Below the pieces are notes generated by a model, which worked only from the letters and a program-made list of their open reading frames with translations, ran no database searches and was not told the DNA's origin. Below are positions 17,364 to 26,886 of a stretch of DNA of 64,000 nucleotides, piece by piece; position 1 is the first letter of the stretch; each line of letters starts with the position of its first letter. The position numbers and the translations under genes are program-made. The stretch spans positions 1-64,000 of the forward strand of contig SVJJ01000008.1 in assembly GCA_015069045.1 (NCBI GenBank), in the 5' to 3' direction. Origin of the DNA: Oscillospiraceae bacterium (GTDB lineage Bacteria > Bacillota > Clostridia > UBA1381 > UBA9506).

Positions 17364-18311
17364 ATGATGAAATATAATGTAATTTCTATTGGTGAGGCCT
17401 TGATTGATTTTACTGATATTGGCACGTCAGAGAACGGAATGAAAATTTTTGAACAAAATCCCGGCGGTGCACCGGCAAATGTGGCATGTGCATGTGCCAA
17501 GCTGGGGCTTTCAACAGCCTTTATCGGTAAAGTAGGGCAGGATATGCATGGTAATTTTTTAATTGATACTTTGCAGAACTGTGGTGTTGATACAAGTTAT
17601 ATGGTACAAGATGAAACGGTCTTTACAACTTTGGCATTTGTTAAACTAAGTGAAAACGGCGACAGAAGCTTTTCCTTTGCCAGAAAAGGCAGTGCCGATG
17701 TTATGCTTCGCGAGGATGAGTTGAATTATGAAACCTTGCAAAATACAGAGATTTTACATTTTGGGTCCCTTTCTTTAACGGATGAGCCTTCAAAAACAGC
17801 GGTGCTTACAGCTGTGAAGAAAGCAAAAGAGGCAGGGGTTGTTATTTCTTATGATCCTAATTACAGGCCGCTTTTATGGAAATCGGAGCAACAAGCTGTT
17901 GAGGCAATGCGCTCTGTTTTGCACATAGTAGACATGATTAAGCTATCTGACAATGAAACAGAGCTTGTTTGCGGCACAAAAGATATTTACGAAGCGACAG
18001 ATGTACTTCACCAGCAGGGGATTCAACTGGTATTGTTAACCTGTGGTGGTGATGGCGCCCTTATTTCCTGTCCGGAAGGGAAAATCATGGTTCCGGCAGC
18101 GCCTGCTAATGTTGTAGATACAACTGGTGCCGGGGATTCCTTTTTAGGTGGTTTTTTATACAAACTTTGTACGGAAAATCAAGGCTTATGCAATATTACA
18201 AAAGAGCAGGCGCAGTCTTATGCCACATTTGCCAATCGTGTGGCGGGGTATTGCGTATCCGGCCGTGGTGCCATTCCTGCATTGCCCTATTTAAAGGATA
18301 TTACAGAATAA
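17364..18311 (+). CDS. PfkB-family carbohydrate kinase, probable fructokinase
   Basis: A 315-residue ribokinase-family sugar kinase, most like ScrK-type fructokinases, which make fructose-6-phosphate. N-terminal ISIGEALIDF, the substrate-binding NPGGAPANVACACAKLG segment near residue 32, SYDPNYRPLLW near 165, and the catalytic DTTGAGDSFLGGF near 252 with the base Asp. AAGGAG lies just upstream; the second ATG (17367) is an equally good start. It is monocistronic, with its own promoter and terminator; no sugar transporter or sucrose hydrolase is adjacent, so the true sugar is an inference. Confidence 0.85.
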   Translation: MMKYNVISIGEALIDFTDIGTSENGMKIFEQNPGGAPANVACACAKLGLSTAFIGKVGQDMHGNFLIDTLQNCGVDTSYMVQDETVFTTLAFVKLSENGDRSFSFARKGSADVMLREDELNYETLQNTEILHFGSLSLTDEPSKTAVLTAVKKAKEAGVVISYDPNYRPLLWKSEQQAVEAMRSVLHIVDMIKLSDNETELVCGTKDIYEATDVLHQQGIQLVLLTCGGDGALISCPEGKIMVPAAPANVVDTTGAGDSFLGGFLYKLCTENQGLCNITKEQAQSYATFANRVAGYCVSGRGAIPALPYLKDITE

Positions 18312-18325
18312 GGATTAAAAGTTTT

Positions 18326-18362
18326 AAAAAGTGCCGTAGTCAAATTGACTATGGCACTTTTT
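18326..18362 (+). terminator. Bidirectional terminator between fructokinase and htrA
   Basis: AAAAAGTGCC..GGCACTTTTT, an A-flanked, T-flanked stem usable from both converging genes. Confidence 0.9.
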
Positions 18363-18375
18363 GGTAAGGAATATT

Positions 18376-19695
18376 TTAATTAAACCAACTGAAGAAGTCA
18401 GAGGGTATTTGTTGTTGGGTTCCCTCCGTTTCGCTTTGAGTTGAGCTCGGCTTTTCTTCTTGAAGAACCAGCTCTGTTTCGATGGTTTTTCCATCCCGCT
18501 TAATTTTTACCTGAATCGAGTCGCCAACCTTGTGTGTATCTCGAATGGCGTTAATATCGTCAATAGTTTCAATTTTTTCTCCGTCAAAAGCCACAATAAC
18601 ATCTCCGACTTTAATGCCGGCCCGTTCTGCAGCTCCAAAAGCTGTTACACTACGAACATATACACCAACAGGCAGGTCATTGGCGCGCCCAATGGCTTCT
18701 GTAATATTCTGAGCGGTTATGCCCACTAATGGCCTTCCGGTAACATATCCGTGTTCAATAATAGATTCTATGACGGGCTTTGCTTCGTTAATAGGAATGG
18801 CAAAGCCGAGACCTTCCACATCATATCCGGTGGATTTTGCTGTGTTAATACCAATGAGTTGGCCTTTTTTGTTTAGTAATGCTCCTCCTGAATTACCGGG
18901 ATTAATGGCGGCATCGGTCTGCAGCATAGTCATTTGTTTGCCATCAATCACCATGGACCGATTAATAGCACTTATATAACCAACAGTTAATGTTCCGGCT
19001 AATTCATCACGAAGGGGATTGCCAATTGCAAGGGCTATATCTCCCACGCGAATATTAGATGAATCGCCTAATTCTGCGCTGGGTAGGGACTGGTCGCTTT
19101 CAACTTTTAAAACTGCTAAATCAGTTCTTTCATCCGTGCCGACCACCTGCGCTTCAAAACTTTGCCCCGCAATGGTTTGCACTTGTATGGATGTAGCACC
19201 TTCTACGACATGGTTGTTTGTTACAATGTAGCCGTTATCCCGGATAATAACCCCGGAACCACTACTCATAGAGGTCTGGGACTGGAGATATCCACCGCCT
19301 TGTAGTGTACTTAAAATGCTGACGACAGTTGGTGATGTTTTATCATATACCTCAGGTAGAGAGAAAACATCTTCCGAGGTATTATGCGTAACTTGCTGCA
19401 GGGTATCATGACCTTCTGTAGTTGTTCCTATTTGTGTGATTTGCGGCATGTTAGGATTATTCGCCCCCAGGATTAAAGTGAATACACCTAAAAAAATACT
19501 GCAGGTCATGAGCGAACTGATAACCGAAACAAGGAGCGGATGTCGACTGAAATAGGAAAGTCGTTTAATACGGGGTTTATACACAGATATGGCTTTATCC
19601 TTCGGCACAGCATTTTTTACGGCTTGCTCAAAATCATCCTGATGCCATTCCCTGTTTTCTGTAGAATTTTGATTGTGTTCATAGTTATAATCCAT
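18376..19695 (-). CDS. htrA: HtrA/DegP-like serine protease with PDZ domain
   Basis: A 439-residue membrane-anchored trypsin-like protease for envelope protein quality control. The ATG at 19695 follows TAGGAGG. Cytoplasmic N-terminus of about 60 residues, one membrane helix near 58-82, then the protease domain with the triad His in VTNNHVVEG, Asp in RTDLAVLKV and Ser in NPGNSGGALLN. A single PDZ domain follows (about 310-405), then a short acidic tail. Transcribed alone, opposite to the fructokinase. Confidence 0.92.
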   Translation of the reverse strand: MDYNYEHNQNSTENREWHQDDFEQAVKNAVPKDKAISVYKPRIKRLSYFSRHPLLVSVISSLMTCSIFLGVFTLILGANNPNMPQITQIGTTTEGHDTLQQVTHNTSEDVFSLPEVYDKTSPTVVSILSTLQGGGYLQSQTSMSSGSGVIIRDNGYIVTNNHVVEGATSIQVQTIAGQSFEAQVVGTDERTDLAVLKVESDQSLPSAELGDSSNIRVGDIALAIGNPLRDELAGTLTVGYISAINRSMVIDGKQMTMLQTDAAINPGNSGGALLNKKGQLIGINTAKSTGYDVEGLGFAIPINEAKPVIESIIEHGYVTGRPLVGITAQNITEAIGRANDLPVGVYVRSVTAFGAAERAGIKVGDVIVAFDGEKIETIDDINAIRDTHKVGDSIQVKIKRDGKTIETELVLQEEKPSSTQSETEGTQQQIPSDFFSWFN

Positions 19696-19816
19696 ATGAT
19701 AGCCTCCTATCAAAAGTTTCAATAATTATATCATAAACTAAGATTATGACACTGTTGTGAATAAATTGTTAAATTAAACATTGTTCATAAAAGATTAAAT
19801 AAATTATATAAAAAAC

Positions 19817-19841
19817 AGCTATCTACATTTTGTAGATAGCT
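19817..19841 (-). terminator. Terminator of the rsmD-coaD operon
   Basis: AGCTATCTACA / TGTAGATAGCT palindrome followed on the minus strand by a run of Ts, immediately after the last gene. Confidence 0.85.
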
Positions 19842-19859
19842 ATTTTATAGTTTCCAATT

Positions 19860-20300
19860 TTAGCGTTTTAAATCTTTTCTGTTTTCACGAATCGTTTCAA
19901 CCGTATTAATCAAGCTTTCTTCGATTGTTTGTAAAACACCATCTGCATACTGGTTGGCGCCTAAACGAATCTCGCGAGCATGATCTTGCGCATTTTCAAC
20001 AATTTGATTGGCGTTGTCATAAGCTTGCTTTGTGATCTCATGTTCATCAATCATGGTAATGATTTTTTCTTCTGCGCCCTTGATAATTGCGGCTGCTTCT
20101 TTTTGCGCATCTGCAATAATACGTTGACGCTCATCTTTTACCCATTTGGCTTGTTTCATTTCGTCGGGATACCTGATTCTGGCTTCCTGTAAGAGATCCA
20201 ATAGCACATCCTTATCAATGATGCCGCGTCCCACAAAGGGAATTGTGAAGCTGTGCTCAATTTTATCTTCCAAAGCCTCAATAATTTCTAAAATTTCCAT
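19860..20300 (-). CDS. Coiled-coil protein related to ATP synthase subunit b / DivIVA-type helices
   Basis: A 146-residue, largely helical and charged protein with long heptad-like stretches (for example KDERQRIIADAQKEAAAIIKGAEEKI near residue 57). No transmembrane segment is seen. Small proteins of this kind commonly follow coaD in Clostridia and are annotated as ATPase-like; the function is unknown. It begins 2 nt after coaD ends, so it is part of the rsmD-coaD operon. Confidence 0.7.
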   Translation of the reverse strand: MEILEIIEALEDKIEHSFTIPFVGRGIIDKDVLLDLLQEARIRYPDEMKQAKWVKDERQRIIADAQKEAAAIIKGAEEKIITMIDEHEITKQAYDNANQIVENAQDHAREIRLGANQYADGVLQTIEESLINTVETIRENRKDLKR

Positions 20301-20302
20301 AC

Positions 20303-20788
20303 TTACCGCCCCTTTTCAATCTTTTGTTTAACATCTTTATAAATTTCCTTAGGCAAAAGTTCTGAGAAATCGCCGCCTAAGTTAGCGACTTCCTTTACAA
20401 TACTGGAACTAATGTATGAATACTTTGCATTTGTGACCATAAAAAAGGTCTCAATATTATGATTAAGTTGTTTATTTAATAAGGCCATTTGAAATTCATA
20501 TTCAAAATCAGAAATGGCACGTAAACCCTTAATAACAACCTGCGCTCCTTGCTGTTCAACAAAATCGACCAACAAACCATCAAAAAAAACAATGCGACAG
20601 TTTGGAATATCAGTTGTAGATTTTTTAATTAATTCAACTCGTTCCTTAGCAGAAAAAAGAGGATTTTTTGAGCTATTATTTAAAACAGCAACAATGACCT
20701 CATCAAACAATTTACTGCCTCGACGAATAATGTCTAAATGGCCACAAGTGATAGGGTCAAAACTGCCGGGATATACTGCAATACTCAT
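20303..20788 (-). CDS. coaD: Phosphopantetheine adenylyltransferase
   Basis: Fourth step of coenzyme A synthesis: adenylates 4'-phosphopantetheine. At 161 residues it has the usual length. [16 protein letters not shown] at residues 6-21 carries the nucleotidyltransferase TxGH motif, and [13 protein letters not shown] near 122 is the conserved C-terminal ISSS motif. Its ATG overlaps the rsmD stop (ATGA), so the two are translationally coupled, an order common in Firmicutes. Confidence 0.96.
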   Translation of the reverse strand: MSIAVYPGSFDPITCGHLDIIRRGSKLFDEVIVAVLNNSSKNPLFSAKERVELIKKSTTDIPNCRIVFFDGLLVDFVEQQGAQVVIKGLRAISDFEYEFQMALLNKQLNHNIETFFMVTNAKYSYISSSIVKEVANLGGDFSELLPKEIYKDVKQKIEKGR

Positions 20789-21330
20789 AGCGACAACTCT
20801 CTTAAAAGCAGAACCCTTGCTCTGCCGTATTTTTTATTACGCACGACTGAAAAGTTTTCCGGAATAGGAAAATCTAATTCGGTATCTGTTTCACAATAAA
20901 GTAGGCCGCCCGACTTCAATAAATGCCGTTTGGCAATCAGGGAAATAGCGGTTTGTAAATATCCTTCCCGATAGGGAGGATCTAAAAAAATGATATCAAA
21001 ACAACTGTCTGTATGGGTTAAAAAAGAGATATAATCACTTTTTAGCAGAGTCGCTTTATCGGTTAAGTGCGTTTTATGTAAGTTTTCTTTTACAACGGAC
21101 AAAGAGATTGGGGAAATATCCACAAAAACGCAAGAGGAAGCACCCCGACTTAATGACTCAATACCTAAGGAACCTGTTCCGGCAAATAAATCTAAAGCAT
21201 TTGCCCGGACAATTTCGTGACCAAGCATGCTAAAAACCGCTTCTTTTACTCGATCGTGGGTGGGGCGAACCGATAATCCATCGGGACAAAGTAACTTTGA
21301 ACCGCGAGCAGAACCCGAAATGACTCTCAA
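20785..21330 (-). CDS. rsmD: 16S rRNA (guanine(966)-N(2))-methyltransferase
   Basis: SAM-dependent methyltransferase of the small ribosomal subunit. 181 residues: [12 protein letters not shown] at the N-terminus, the SAM loop [20 protein letters not shown] near residue 46, and the catalytic motif [12 protein letters not shown] near 115 (DPPY). It is the first gene of the rsmD-coaD operon, with a promoter just upstream. Confidence 0.95.
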   Translation of the reverse strand: MRVISGSARGSKLLCPDGLSVRPTHDRVKEAVFSMLGHEIVRANALDLFAGTGSLGIESLSRGASSCVFVDISPISLSVVKENLHKTHLTDKATLLKSDYISFLTHTDSCFDIIFLDPPYREGYLQTAISLIAKRHLLKSGGLLYCETDTELDFPIPENFSVVRNKKYGRARVLLLRELSL

Positions 21331-21377
21331 CTATAACCATCCTTAATTGCATAAATGCATACTATTATCCATATATT

Positions 21378-21405
21378 ATTTTACATTATTTCTTAAATTT
21401 GTCAA
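21378..21405 (-). promoter_or_regulatory. Promoter of the rsmD-coaD operon
   Basis: Minus strand TTGACA, 16 bp, TAAAAT, lying in the short gap after recG. Confidence 0.65.
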
Positions 21406-21422
21406 GCAATTTAATATTTTTT

Positions 21423-23465
21423 TTAATTAATTGTAACATGATTGTTAAACAAGTCCTCAATTTGCTTAGATAACAGAGTTTTTTCTTTAGCGCTTATAGA
21501 CAATTTGTTCTCTACATAATTTTGAGCGGCCTCAGTCGTTTGTTGTAAAAGCATCATATCCGTATAGAGTGATGCAAGACGAAATGGAGGTAATCCATGT
21601 TGACGGATGCCGAAAAAATCACCGGGTCCACGTTGTTTTAAATCTGCCTCTGCAATTTTAAATCCATTTTGTTCTTCCTTCATAACTTGCAAACGAGTTG
21701 AGGCGTCTTTGCCATTAGATTGCGATAAAAGGATGCAGTAGGATTTGGATGAACCACGGCCTACACGTCCGCGAAGCTGGTGAAGCTGCGATAATCCATA
21801 CCGTTCTGCATTTTCAATGAGCATAATGGTTGCATTGGGTACATCTACACCTACTTCAATTACACTGGTTGCGACCAAAACGGTATGAATCCCTTTTTGA
21901 AAATTATACATTACCGCATCCTTTTCTCCGGAGTTCATTTTTCCATGAAGAATACCAATGGATTCATTTGGAAAGACAGTTGTCTGTAATTTTTTTGCGT
22001 ATTCGGTAACAGAATGCAGCATTTTATCTTCAGAATCTTCTACAAGGGGACAAACAACATAGGCCTGATGGCCAGCGGTTATCTCTTTTTGTATAAAGGA
22101 ATAAATTCGATTACGATATTGTTCTCCTACAACAAATGTATCAATTTTTTGTCGGCCTGGCGGCAATTCATCAATAATAGATACATCTAAGTCACCATAC
22201 ATAACTAAGGCTAATGTGCGTGGAATAGGTGTGGCACTCATGACCAGTACATGTGGATTTTCCCCTTTCGCAGAAAGGGTTTGTCGCTGGCTAACACCAA
22301 AACGATGTTGCTCGTCGGTAATAGCTAAGCCTAAACGGCAGAATTGAACTTGGGTACTTAGTAATGCATGGGTGCCTACTATAATTTGTGCGGCACCGGA
22401 CTGTATGTTTGCTAGGGCTTTTCGACGAGCTGTAACCGGCATGGAACCGGTGAGGAACTCCACATTAATATGGTGCGGTGCAAACATTTTTTTCAGGTTT
22501 TGATAATGCTGCATGGCTAAAATTTCTGTAGGTGCCATAAAAGCTGCTTGGTAACCGCTTTCTACAGCCGTATACATAGAGGCAGCAGCAACGGCAGTTT
22601 TGCCGGAACCCACATCGCCACAGACAAGGCGATTCATCGTGATGCCGCTTGCCATGTCCTTCATTATTTCATGAAGAACCTGCGTTTGTGCATGGGTAAA
22701 AGTGAAGGGAAGTGTAGCTAAAAAGGGTTCGGGAGAAACTGATAAAATAGAGGCCCTAAAACTATGTTGCCTTTTTTTAATGGAAAATAGGGCAGACTGA
22801 AACAAAAATAATTCCTCAAAGGCTAAACGGCGGCGAGCTTTTTCGTAGGACGCCTTGTTACATGGGAAGTGCATGTTTGTTACAGCAAAATGATAGTCAC
22901 AAAGCATATAGGCTTTGCGAAGTGCCTCCGGCAATGTCTCTTGGAGTGTTCCGCATAATGAGAGGGCTTTTGCTACACAATTGGACACCAAAGTTTCGTT
23001 CAACCCACTTGTTAAGGGATATAAGGGTACAATTTTCCCCGTGTTTTTTTGTTTACCTGGTTGTTCAAAAATAGGTGTTAACATTTGTTTTTTTGGCGTC
23101 AATCGCACTTTTCCGTAAAATATGTATGAATCTCCCTTTTTAAAACGAGCATCTAAGAAAGGATTATTAAACCATACTAATTCTAAAAAACCGGTTCCAT
23201 CCGATACGCGCAATGTATGAATTTTCATATTTTTTCTAATTATTTTAGTTTGAAGTTCTCCTACAACTGTGGCATGGATACAGACGGATTCGTTGTGACT
23301 AAGCTCAATGATTTTTTTATAAATCTGTCTATTATCATAGCCACGGGGGTAATGAGCAAGCAAATCTTGGATTGTAAAAATACCCAACCTACCAAAAGCA
23401 TCGGCCCGTTTAGGACCGACGCCGGTAAGCTGGGTAATACTCATTTGTAAGGGATTTTCTTCCAT
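21423..23465 (-). CDS. recG: ATP-dependent DNA helicase RecG
   Basis: Branch-migration helicase that remodels stalled replication forks and Holliday junctions. 680 residues. N-terminal HhH-like segment LTGVGPKRADAFGRLGI, the OB-fold wedge domain (about 55-140), Walker A GDVGSGKTAVAA near 283, DEQH box near 387, SATPIPRTL near 410, and the helicase C motifs with QLRGRVGRG near 570. Follows fakA by about 40 nt and probably belongs to the asp23-fakA-recG operon, as in Bacillus (yloU-yloV..recG). Confidence 0.96.
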   Translation of the reverse strand: MEENPLQMSITQLTGVGPKRADAFGRLGIFTIQDLLAHYPRGYDNRQIYKKIIELSHNESVCIHATVVGELQTKIIRKNMKIHTLRVSDGTGFLELVWFNNPFLDARFKKGDSYIFYGKVRLTPKKQMLTPIFEQPGKQKNTGKIVPLYPLTSGLNETLVSNCVAKALSLCGTLQETLPEALRKAYMLCDYHFAVTNMHFPCNKASYEKARRRLAFEELFLFQSALFSIKKRQHSFRASILSVSPEPFLATLPFTFTHAQTQVLHEIMKDMASGITMNRLVCGDVGSGKTAVAAASMYTAVESGYQAAFMAPTEILAMQHYQNLKKMFAPHHINVEFLTGSMPVTARRKALANIQSGAAQIIVGTHALLSTQVQFCRLGLAITDEQHRFGVSQRQTLSAKGENPHVLVMSATPIPRTLALVMYGDLDVSIIDELPPGRQKIDTFVVGEQYRNRIYSFIQKEITAGHQAYVVCPLVEDSEDKMLHSVTEYAKKLQTTVFPNESIGILHGKMNSGEKDAVMYNFQKGIHTVLVATSVIEVGVDVPNATIMLIENAERYGLSQLHQLRGRVGRGSSKSYCILLSQSNGKDASTRLQVMKEEQNGFKIAEADLKQRGPGDFFGIRQHGLPPFRLASLYTDMMLLQQTTEAAQNYVENKLSISAKEKTLLSKQIEDLFNNHVTIN

Positions 23466-23508
23466 ACTAATGCCCCTTTAATGTTCTCACAAATTAAAAA
23501 GGAGTGAA

Positions 23509-25140
23509 TTATTCAACAGATATAATGTAATAATAAAGAGGTTGCTTGCCGTTGTGTACCAAAACATCGCAATCAGCATAGGTTTTTTCACAATAAGTAC
23601 GTAAAACATCAGCTTCTTCATCAGTAACATCCTCACCATAAAAGACGTTAATAACAGCGCTCTCTTCTGTTACCATATGGGCGAGCAGGTCTTTTGCGAC
23701 CTGAGCCGGTTCATCACCGGCAGCTGTGATGTTTTTACCCGTTAAACCAATAATTTTACCTTCTGGAAGCGTCTCATCACCAAACTTGAACTCGCGAACA
23801 GCATAAGTAACATTGCCGGTTTTTACAAAACCAGCGGCTTCGGTCATGGCGGAAGCATTATCTTCTCCTGATGCATCTTCAGAAAACGCTAATATAGCAG
23901 AAATACCTTCGGGAATGGAGCGAGTGGGAATAACAAAAATATTCTTGTCGGTTAAATCACGCACCTGCTCGGCAGCCATAATAATGTTTTTATTATTGGG
24001 TAGAATGTAAATTGTTTCAGCATTGATTTTATTAACGGCTTCTAAAATATCCTCTGTACTGGGATTCATTGTCTGACCGCCTAATATAACCTGGTTAACG
24101 CCCATATCTCGAAAAAGCTCTTCCATGCCTTCACCGGCAGCAACAGCGGCAAATCCGTAGGGAACAGCAGGTTCATTGTTGGCAACTGAATCCGATTCTG
24201 CTACCAAATTATTGTGCTGATATTTCATATTGTCAATTTTAATATTGATGAGAGCACCTAATTTTATAGCCTCCTCAATAACATAACCAGGATTATTGGT
24301 GTGAATGTGAACCTTGATAATGGTTTCATCATCTACCACTACCATGGAATCACCTTTTTTCTGAATGTTGGCAGCAAATAATTTGCTGGATGCTTTTGGA
24401 TTGTTTTTCTCAATAATAAATTCTGTACAATAGGCAAATTTAATATCGGCATCAGCAACCTGCGCTCCGGCACTTTTTTGAGTAGGTGCAGGGAGAACCT
24501 CGCCATCTTTGCGCTCAATTAACGTGCCGGTTTCTAAGTATGTCATAGCACCCTCTAATAAATAAAGGATACCTTGACCGCCTGAATCTACAACCCCGGC
24601 AGCTTTTAATGCCGGTAAAATTTCGGGCGTTCTATCCAGACTGTTTTGTGCTGCTGTAATGACTGCACCAAGCAGTGCTGTGATTTCATTATCTTTTTCC
24701 ATATAGGCAGTACCACCTGTGGCACCATCACGGGATACGGAAAGCATAGTTCCCTCAACGGGTTTCATTACAGCACGGTAAGCTGTTGCAACACCTTCTG
24801 TAAAAGCTTCGGCAATATCGTTTGCATCGGCTATTTCACAATTTTTCAGTCGCTTAGACATGCCACGAAACAACTGTGAAAGAATAACGCCGGAGTTACC
24901 TCTGGCACCCCGGAGAGAAGCGCTGGCCACAACATCCATAACTTGGCCTACGGAAGAAAAAGAACGATTTGCAAGCTCTGCGGTTGCAGCACTTACCGTC
25001 ATGGACATATTAGAACCGGTATCGCCATCGGGTACAGGAAATACATTTAAATCGTTCAATATATTTTTATTATTAACAAGTTTGTTAGCCGCAGAAAGAA
25101 AAGCCTTGGTGAGTCCTACGGCATCAATTGTATAAATCAA
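23509..25140 (-). CDS. DAK2-domain fatty acid kinase component (FakA / YloV family)
   Basis: A 543-residue cytoplasmic kinase. The N-terminal DhaL-like domain has VPDGDTGSNMSMTV near residue 37, the Mg-ATP binding loop, and SLRGARGNSGVILSQ near 75. The central and C-terminal parts match the FakA middle and DegV-like domain. In Staphylococcus FakA phosphorylates fatty acids delivered by FakB; this is the expected activity here, with FakB encoded elsewhere. It follows asp23 by 16 nt and precedes recG. Confidence 0.88.
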   Translation of the reverse strand: MIYTIDAVGLTKAFLSAANKLVNNKNILNDLNVFPVPDGDTGSNMSMTVSAATAELANRSFSSVGQVMDVVASASLRGARGNSGVILSQLFRGMSKRLKNCEIADANDIAEAFTEGVATAYRAVMKPVEGTMLSVSRDGATGGTAYMEKDNEITALLGAVITAAQNSLDRTPEILPALKAAGVVDSGGQGILYLLEGAMTYLETGTLIERKDGEVLPAPTQKSAGAQVADADIKFAYCTEFIIEKNNPKASSKLFAANIQKKGDSMVVVDDETIIKVHIHTNNPGYVIEEAIKLGALINIKIDNMKYQHNNLVAESDSVANNEPAVPYGFAAVAAGEGMEELFRDMGVNQVILGGQTMNPSTEDILEAVNKINAETIYILPNNKNIIMAAEQVRDLTDKNIFVIPTRSIPEGISAILAFSEDASGEDNASAMTEAAGFVKTGNVTYAVREFKFGDETLPEGKIIGLTGKNITAAGDEPAQVAKDLLAHMVTEESAVINVFYGEDVTDEEADVLRTYCEKTYADCDVLVHNGKQPLYYYIISVE

Positions 25141-25156
25141 AATTCACACCTCCGAA

Positions 25157-25510
25157 TTAATCCACGCGGATTCCTTCCACGTTAACTGTTACGCATCCAA
25201 CACGAAAACCGGTCATGTTCTCTACGCTATAGCGGACGCTGCTGATAATACTGTCAGAAATGACTTTGATGTTTACGCCATATTCCACAATAATATGCAA
25301 ATCTATACTAATTTTATCATTTTCTGTTGAGACTTTAATGCCTTTCGTAATGGTGTCCCATTTCAAAAGACTTGCAAAACTGTCAGTCGCGCTTTTATAA
25401 GCCATACCCACAACGCCATAGCAACCAGTGGCCACCATGCCGGCTATGTGTGCAATAACTGTATTGCTCATAATAATGGCGCCTCGTTCATTTTCTGTTT
25501 TAATAGCCAT
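25157..25510 (-). CDS. Asp23/Gls24 family envelope-stress protein (YloU-like)
   Basis: A 117-residue protein. The ATG at 25510 follows AAGGAGG; the longer in-frame N-terminus lacks a good site. Typical features are GAIIMSNTVIAHIAGMVATGCYGVVGMAY near residue 10 and the C-terminal VNVEGIRVD. Asp23 proteins are envelope-associated and of unclear biochemical role, and are regularly found before the fakA/yloV gene. First gene of the asp23-fakA-recG operon. Confidence 0.9.
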   Translation of the reverse strand: MAIKTENERGAIIMSNTVIAHIAGMVATGCYGVVGMAYKSATDSFASLLKWDTITKGIKVSTENDKISIDLHIIVEYGVNIKVISDSIISSVRYSVENMTGFRVGCVTVNVEGIRVD

Positions 25511-25540
25511 AATACAACCTCCTTGTGTAAACATTTTCCT

Positions 25541-25560
25541 ATGTTACAATAGTATAACAT
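25541..25560. promoter_or_regulatory. Inverted repeat upstream of asp23
   Basis: ATGTTA-N8-TAACAT with a minus-strand TATACT -10-like box inside. It could be the asp23 promoter with an operator. The rest of the 25511-25821 gap holds only the divergent yhaO promoter. Confidence 0.35.
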
Positions 25561-25693
25561 ATTTTTTCTCAAAATACTATAGTTATTTTTAAATTAAAAT
25601 TAATTTACAATCGTTTGGACGTTTAAAATATATATCACTTGAAGGGTGGCTGAAAGATTTATAGAAAATATTTTGTAAAAACAATGAAAAAAC

Positions 25694-25722
25694 TTGTAGA
25701 TGTGTAAATTATGTGATATAAT
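25694..25722 (+). promoter_or_regulatory. Promoter of the yhaO-yhaN pair
   Basis: TTGTAG, 17 bp, TATAAT. Confidence 0.55.
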
Positions 25723-25821
25723 TATTGTGTATATTTATCGTTTATTATTATCGATGGTCTTAACATGATTTACCAGTGTTTTACATTGGTGTTTGTATAT
25801 TATCTGAAAGGATGTGAAGGG

Positions 25822-26886
25822 ATGAAGTTTGTACATTGTGCAGATTTACATTTGGATACAGCGTTTTCTGGCTTGCAGGATGGAAAATGTGCAGCCATTC
25901 GTCAAGCTGAGCTTCGTCGCACCTTTCTTTCGGTTATCAATTTAGCAAAAGATGCCGATGTCCTTTTATTGGCCGGCGATTTATTTGACCAAGATTCCGT
26001 TGAGGCAGAAACAATTCGTGTCTTGCAACAAGGCTTTGCGTCCATTCCATCCACCAAAGTGCTGATTGTGGCAGGTAATCATGATCCGCTGACAAAAAAA
26101 TCTTATTATAATCTAACTTGCTTTTCAGAAAATGTACATATTTTTGGAACGGAGCTGGAATGTGTTACCATAGGCGATTGTAATGTGTATGGCGTATCCT
26201 TTGGGTCCGGTGTTCAAGATGAACCGATTTTAGAATGTCTGCCTGTAGATAAAAGTGGACCATCTGTTTTGTTAATGCATGGGGATTTGGGTGGTAATGC
26301 CTATAATCCCATTGGTCGTGAAATGATAGAAAAATCTGATTTTTCTTATTTGGCTTTGGGACATGTTCATAGTTATTATCACGAGAAAATCGGGCGTACA
26401 TTATGTGCCTATCCCGGTTGCCCGGAAGGGCGGGGATTTGATGAATTAGGGGAAAAAGGTGTGCTTGTAGGTGAGGTTACCGATGGGGGTGTAACTGTGA
26501 AGTTTGTTCCCGTTTGCAGTCGTCAATACCGTGAAGTATCTGTGGATGTAAGTGGTCTTGTAACACATGAGGATATCCTTCAGATTATGCAGGGGACGTG
26601 CTTAGATACGCAGGATTTATATAAAGTAATCTTAACGGGTGAAACAGAACTTATACCGGATGTAAATGTGTTAGCAGAAGGTATGTCCCAATGTTTTTTT
26701 CTTAAGGTTTATGATCATACTCGGCGACCTTTGGATATTGAGGCCTTAGCTGCCGCTGGTGGTGTGCGTGGAATGCTGGCTCAAAAACTGGCAAGTGGTC
26801 TCCTCGGCGAGAAGAGTACTGTTTATCGAAAGGCTTTAGAATATGGGCTTACCGCCTTAGATGGAAAGCGGGTGAAGCCTTTATGA
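25822..26886 (+). CDS. DNA repair exonuclease, metallophosphoesterase family (YhaO/SbcD-like)
   Basis: A 354-residue calcineurin-like nuclease. Metal-binding motifs are clear: HCADLHLD near residue 4, LAGDLFD near 51, VAGNHDP near 78, LMHGDLGG near 150, and GHVHSY near 178. The ATG at 25822 gives the canonical MKFVHCADLH start; the longer upstream reading lacks family similarity. It overlaps the ATPase partner gene by 4 nt. By analogy with SbcCD/Mre11-Rad50 the pair should process DNA ends. Confidence 0.88.
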   Translation: MKFVHCADLHLDTAFSGLQDGKCAAIRQAELRRTFLSVINLAKDADVLLLAGDLFDQDSVEAETIRVLQQGFASIPSTKVLIVAGNHDPLTKKSYYNLTCFSENVHIFGTELECVTIGDCNVYGVSFGSGVQDEPILECLPVDKSGPSVLLMHGDLGGNAYNPIGREMIEKSDFSYLALGHVHSYYHEKIGRTLCAYPGCPEGRGFDELGEKGVLVGEVTDGGVTVKFVPVCSRQYREVSVDVSGLVTHEDILQIMQGTCLDTQDLYKVILTGETELIPDVNVLAEGMSQCFFLKVYDHTRRPLDIEALAAAGGVRGMLAQKLASGLLGEKSTVYRKALEYGLTALDGKRVKPL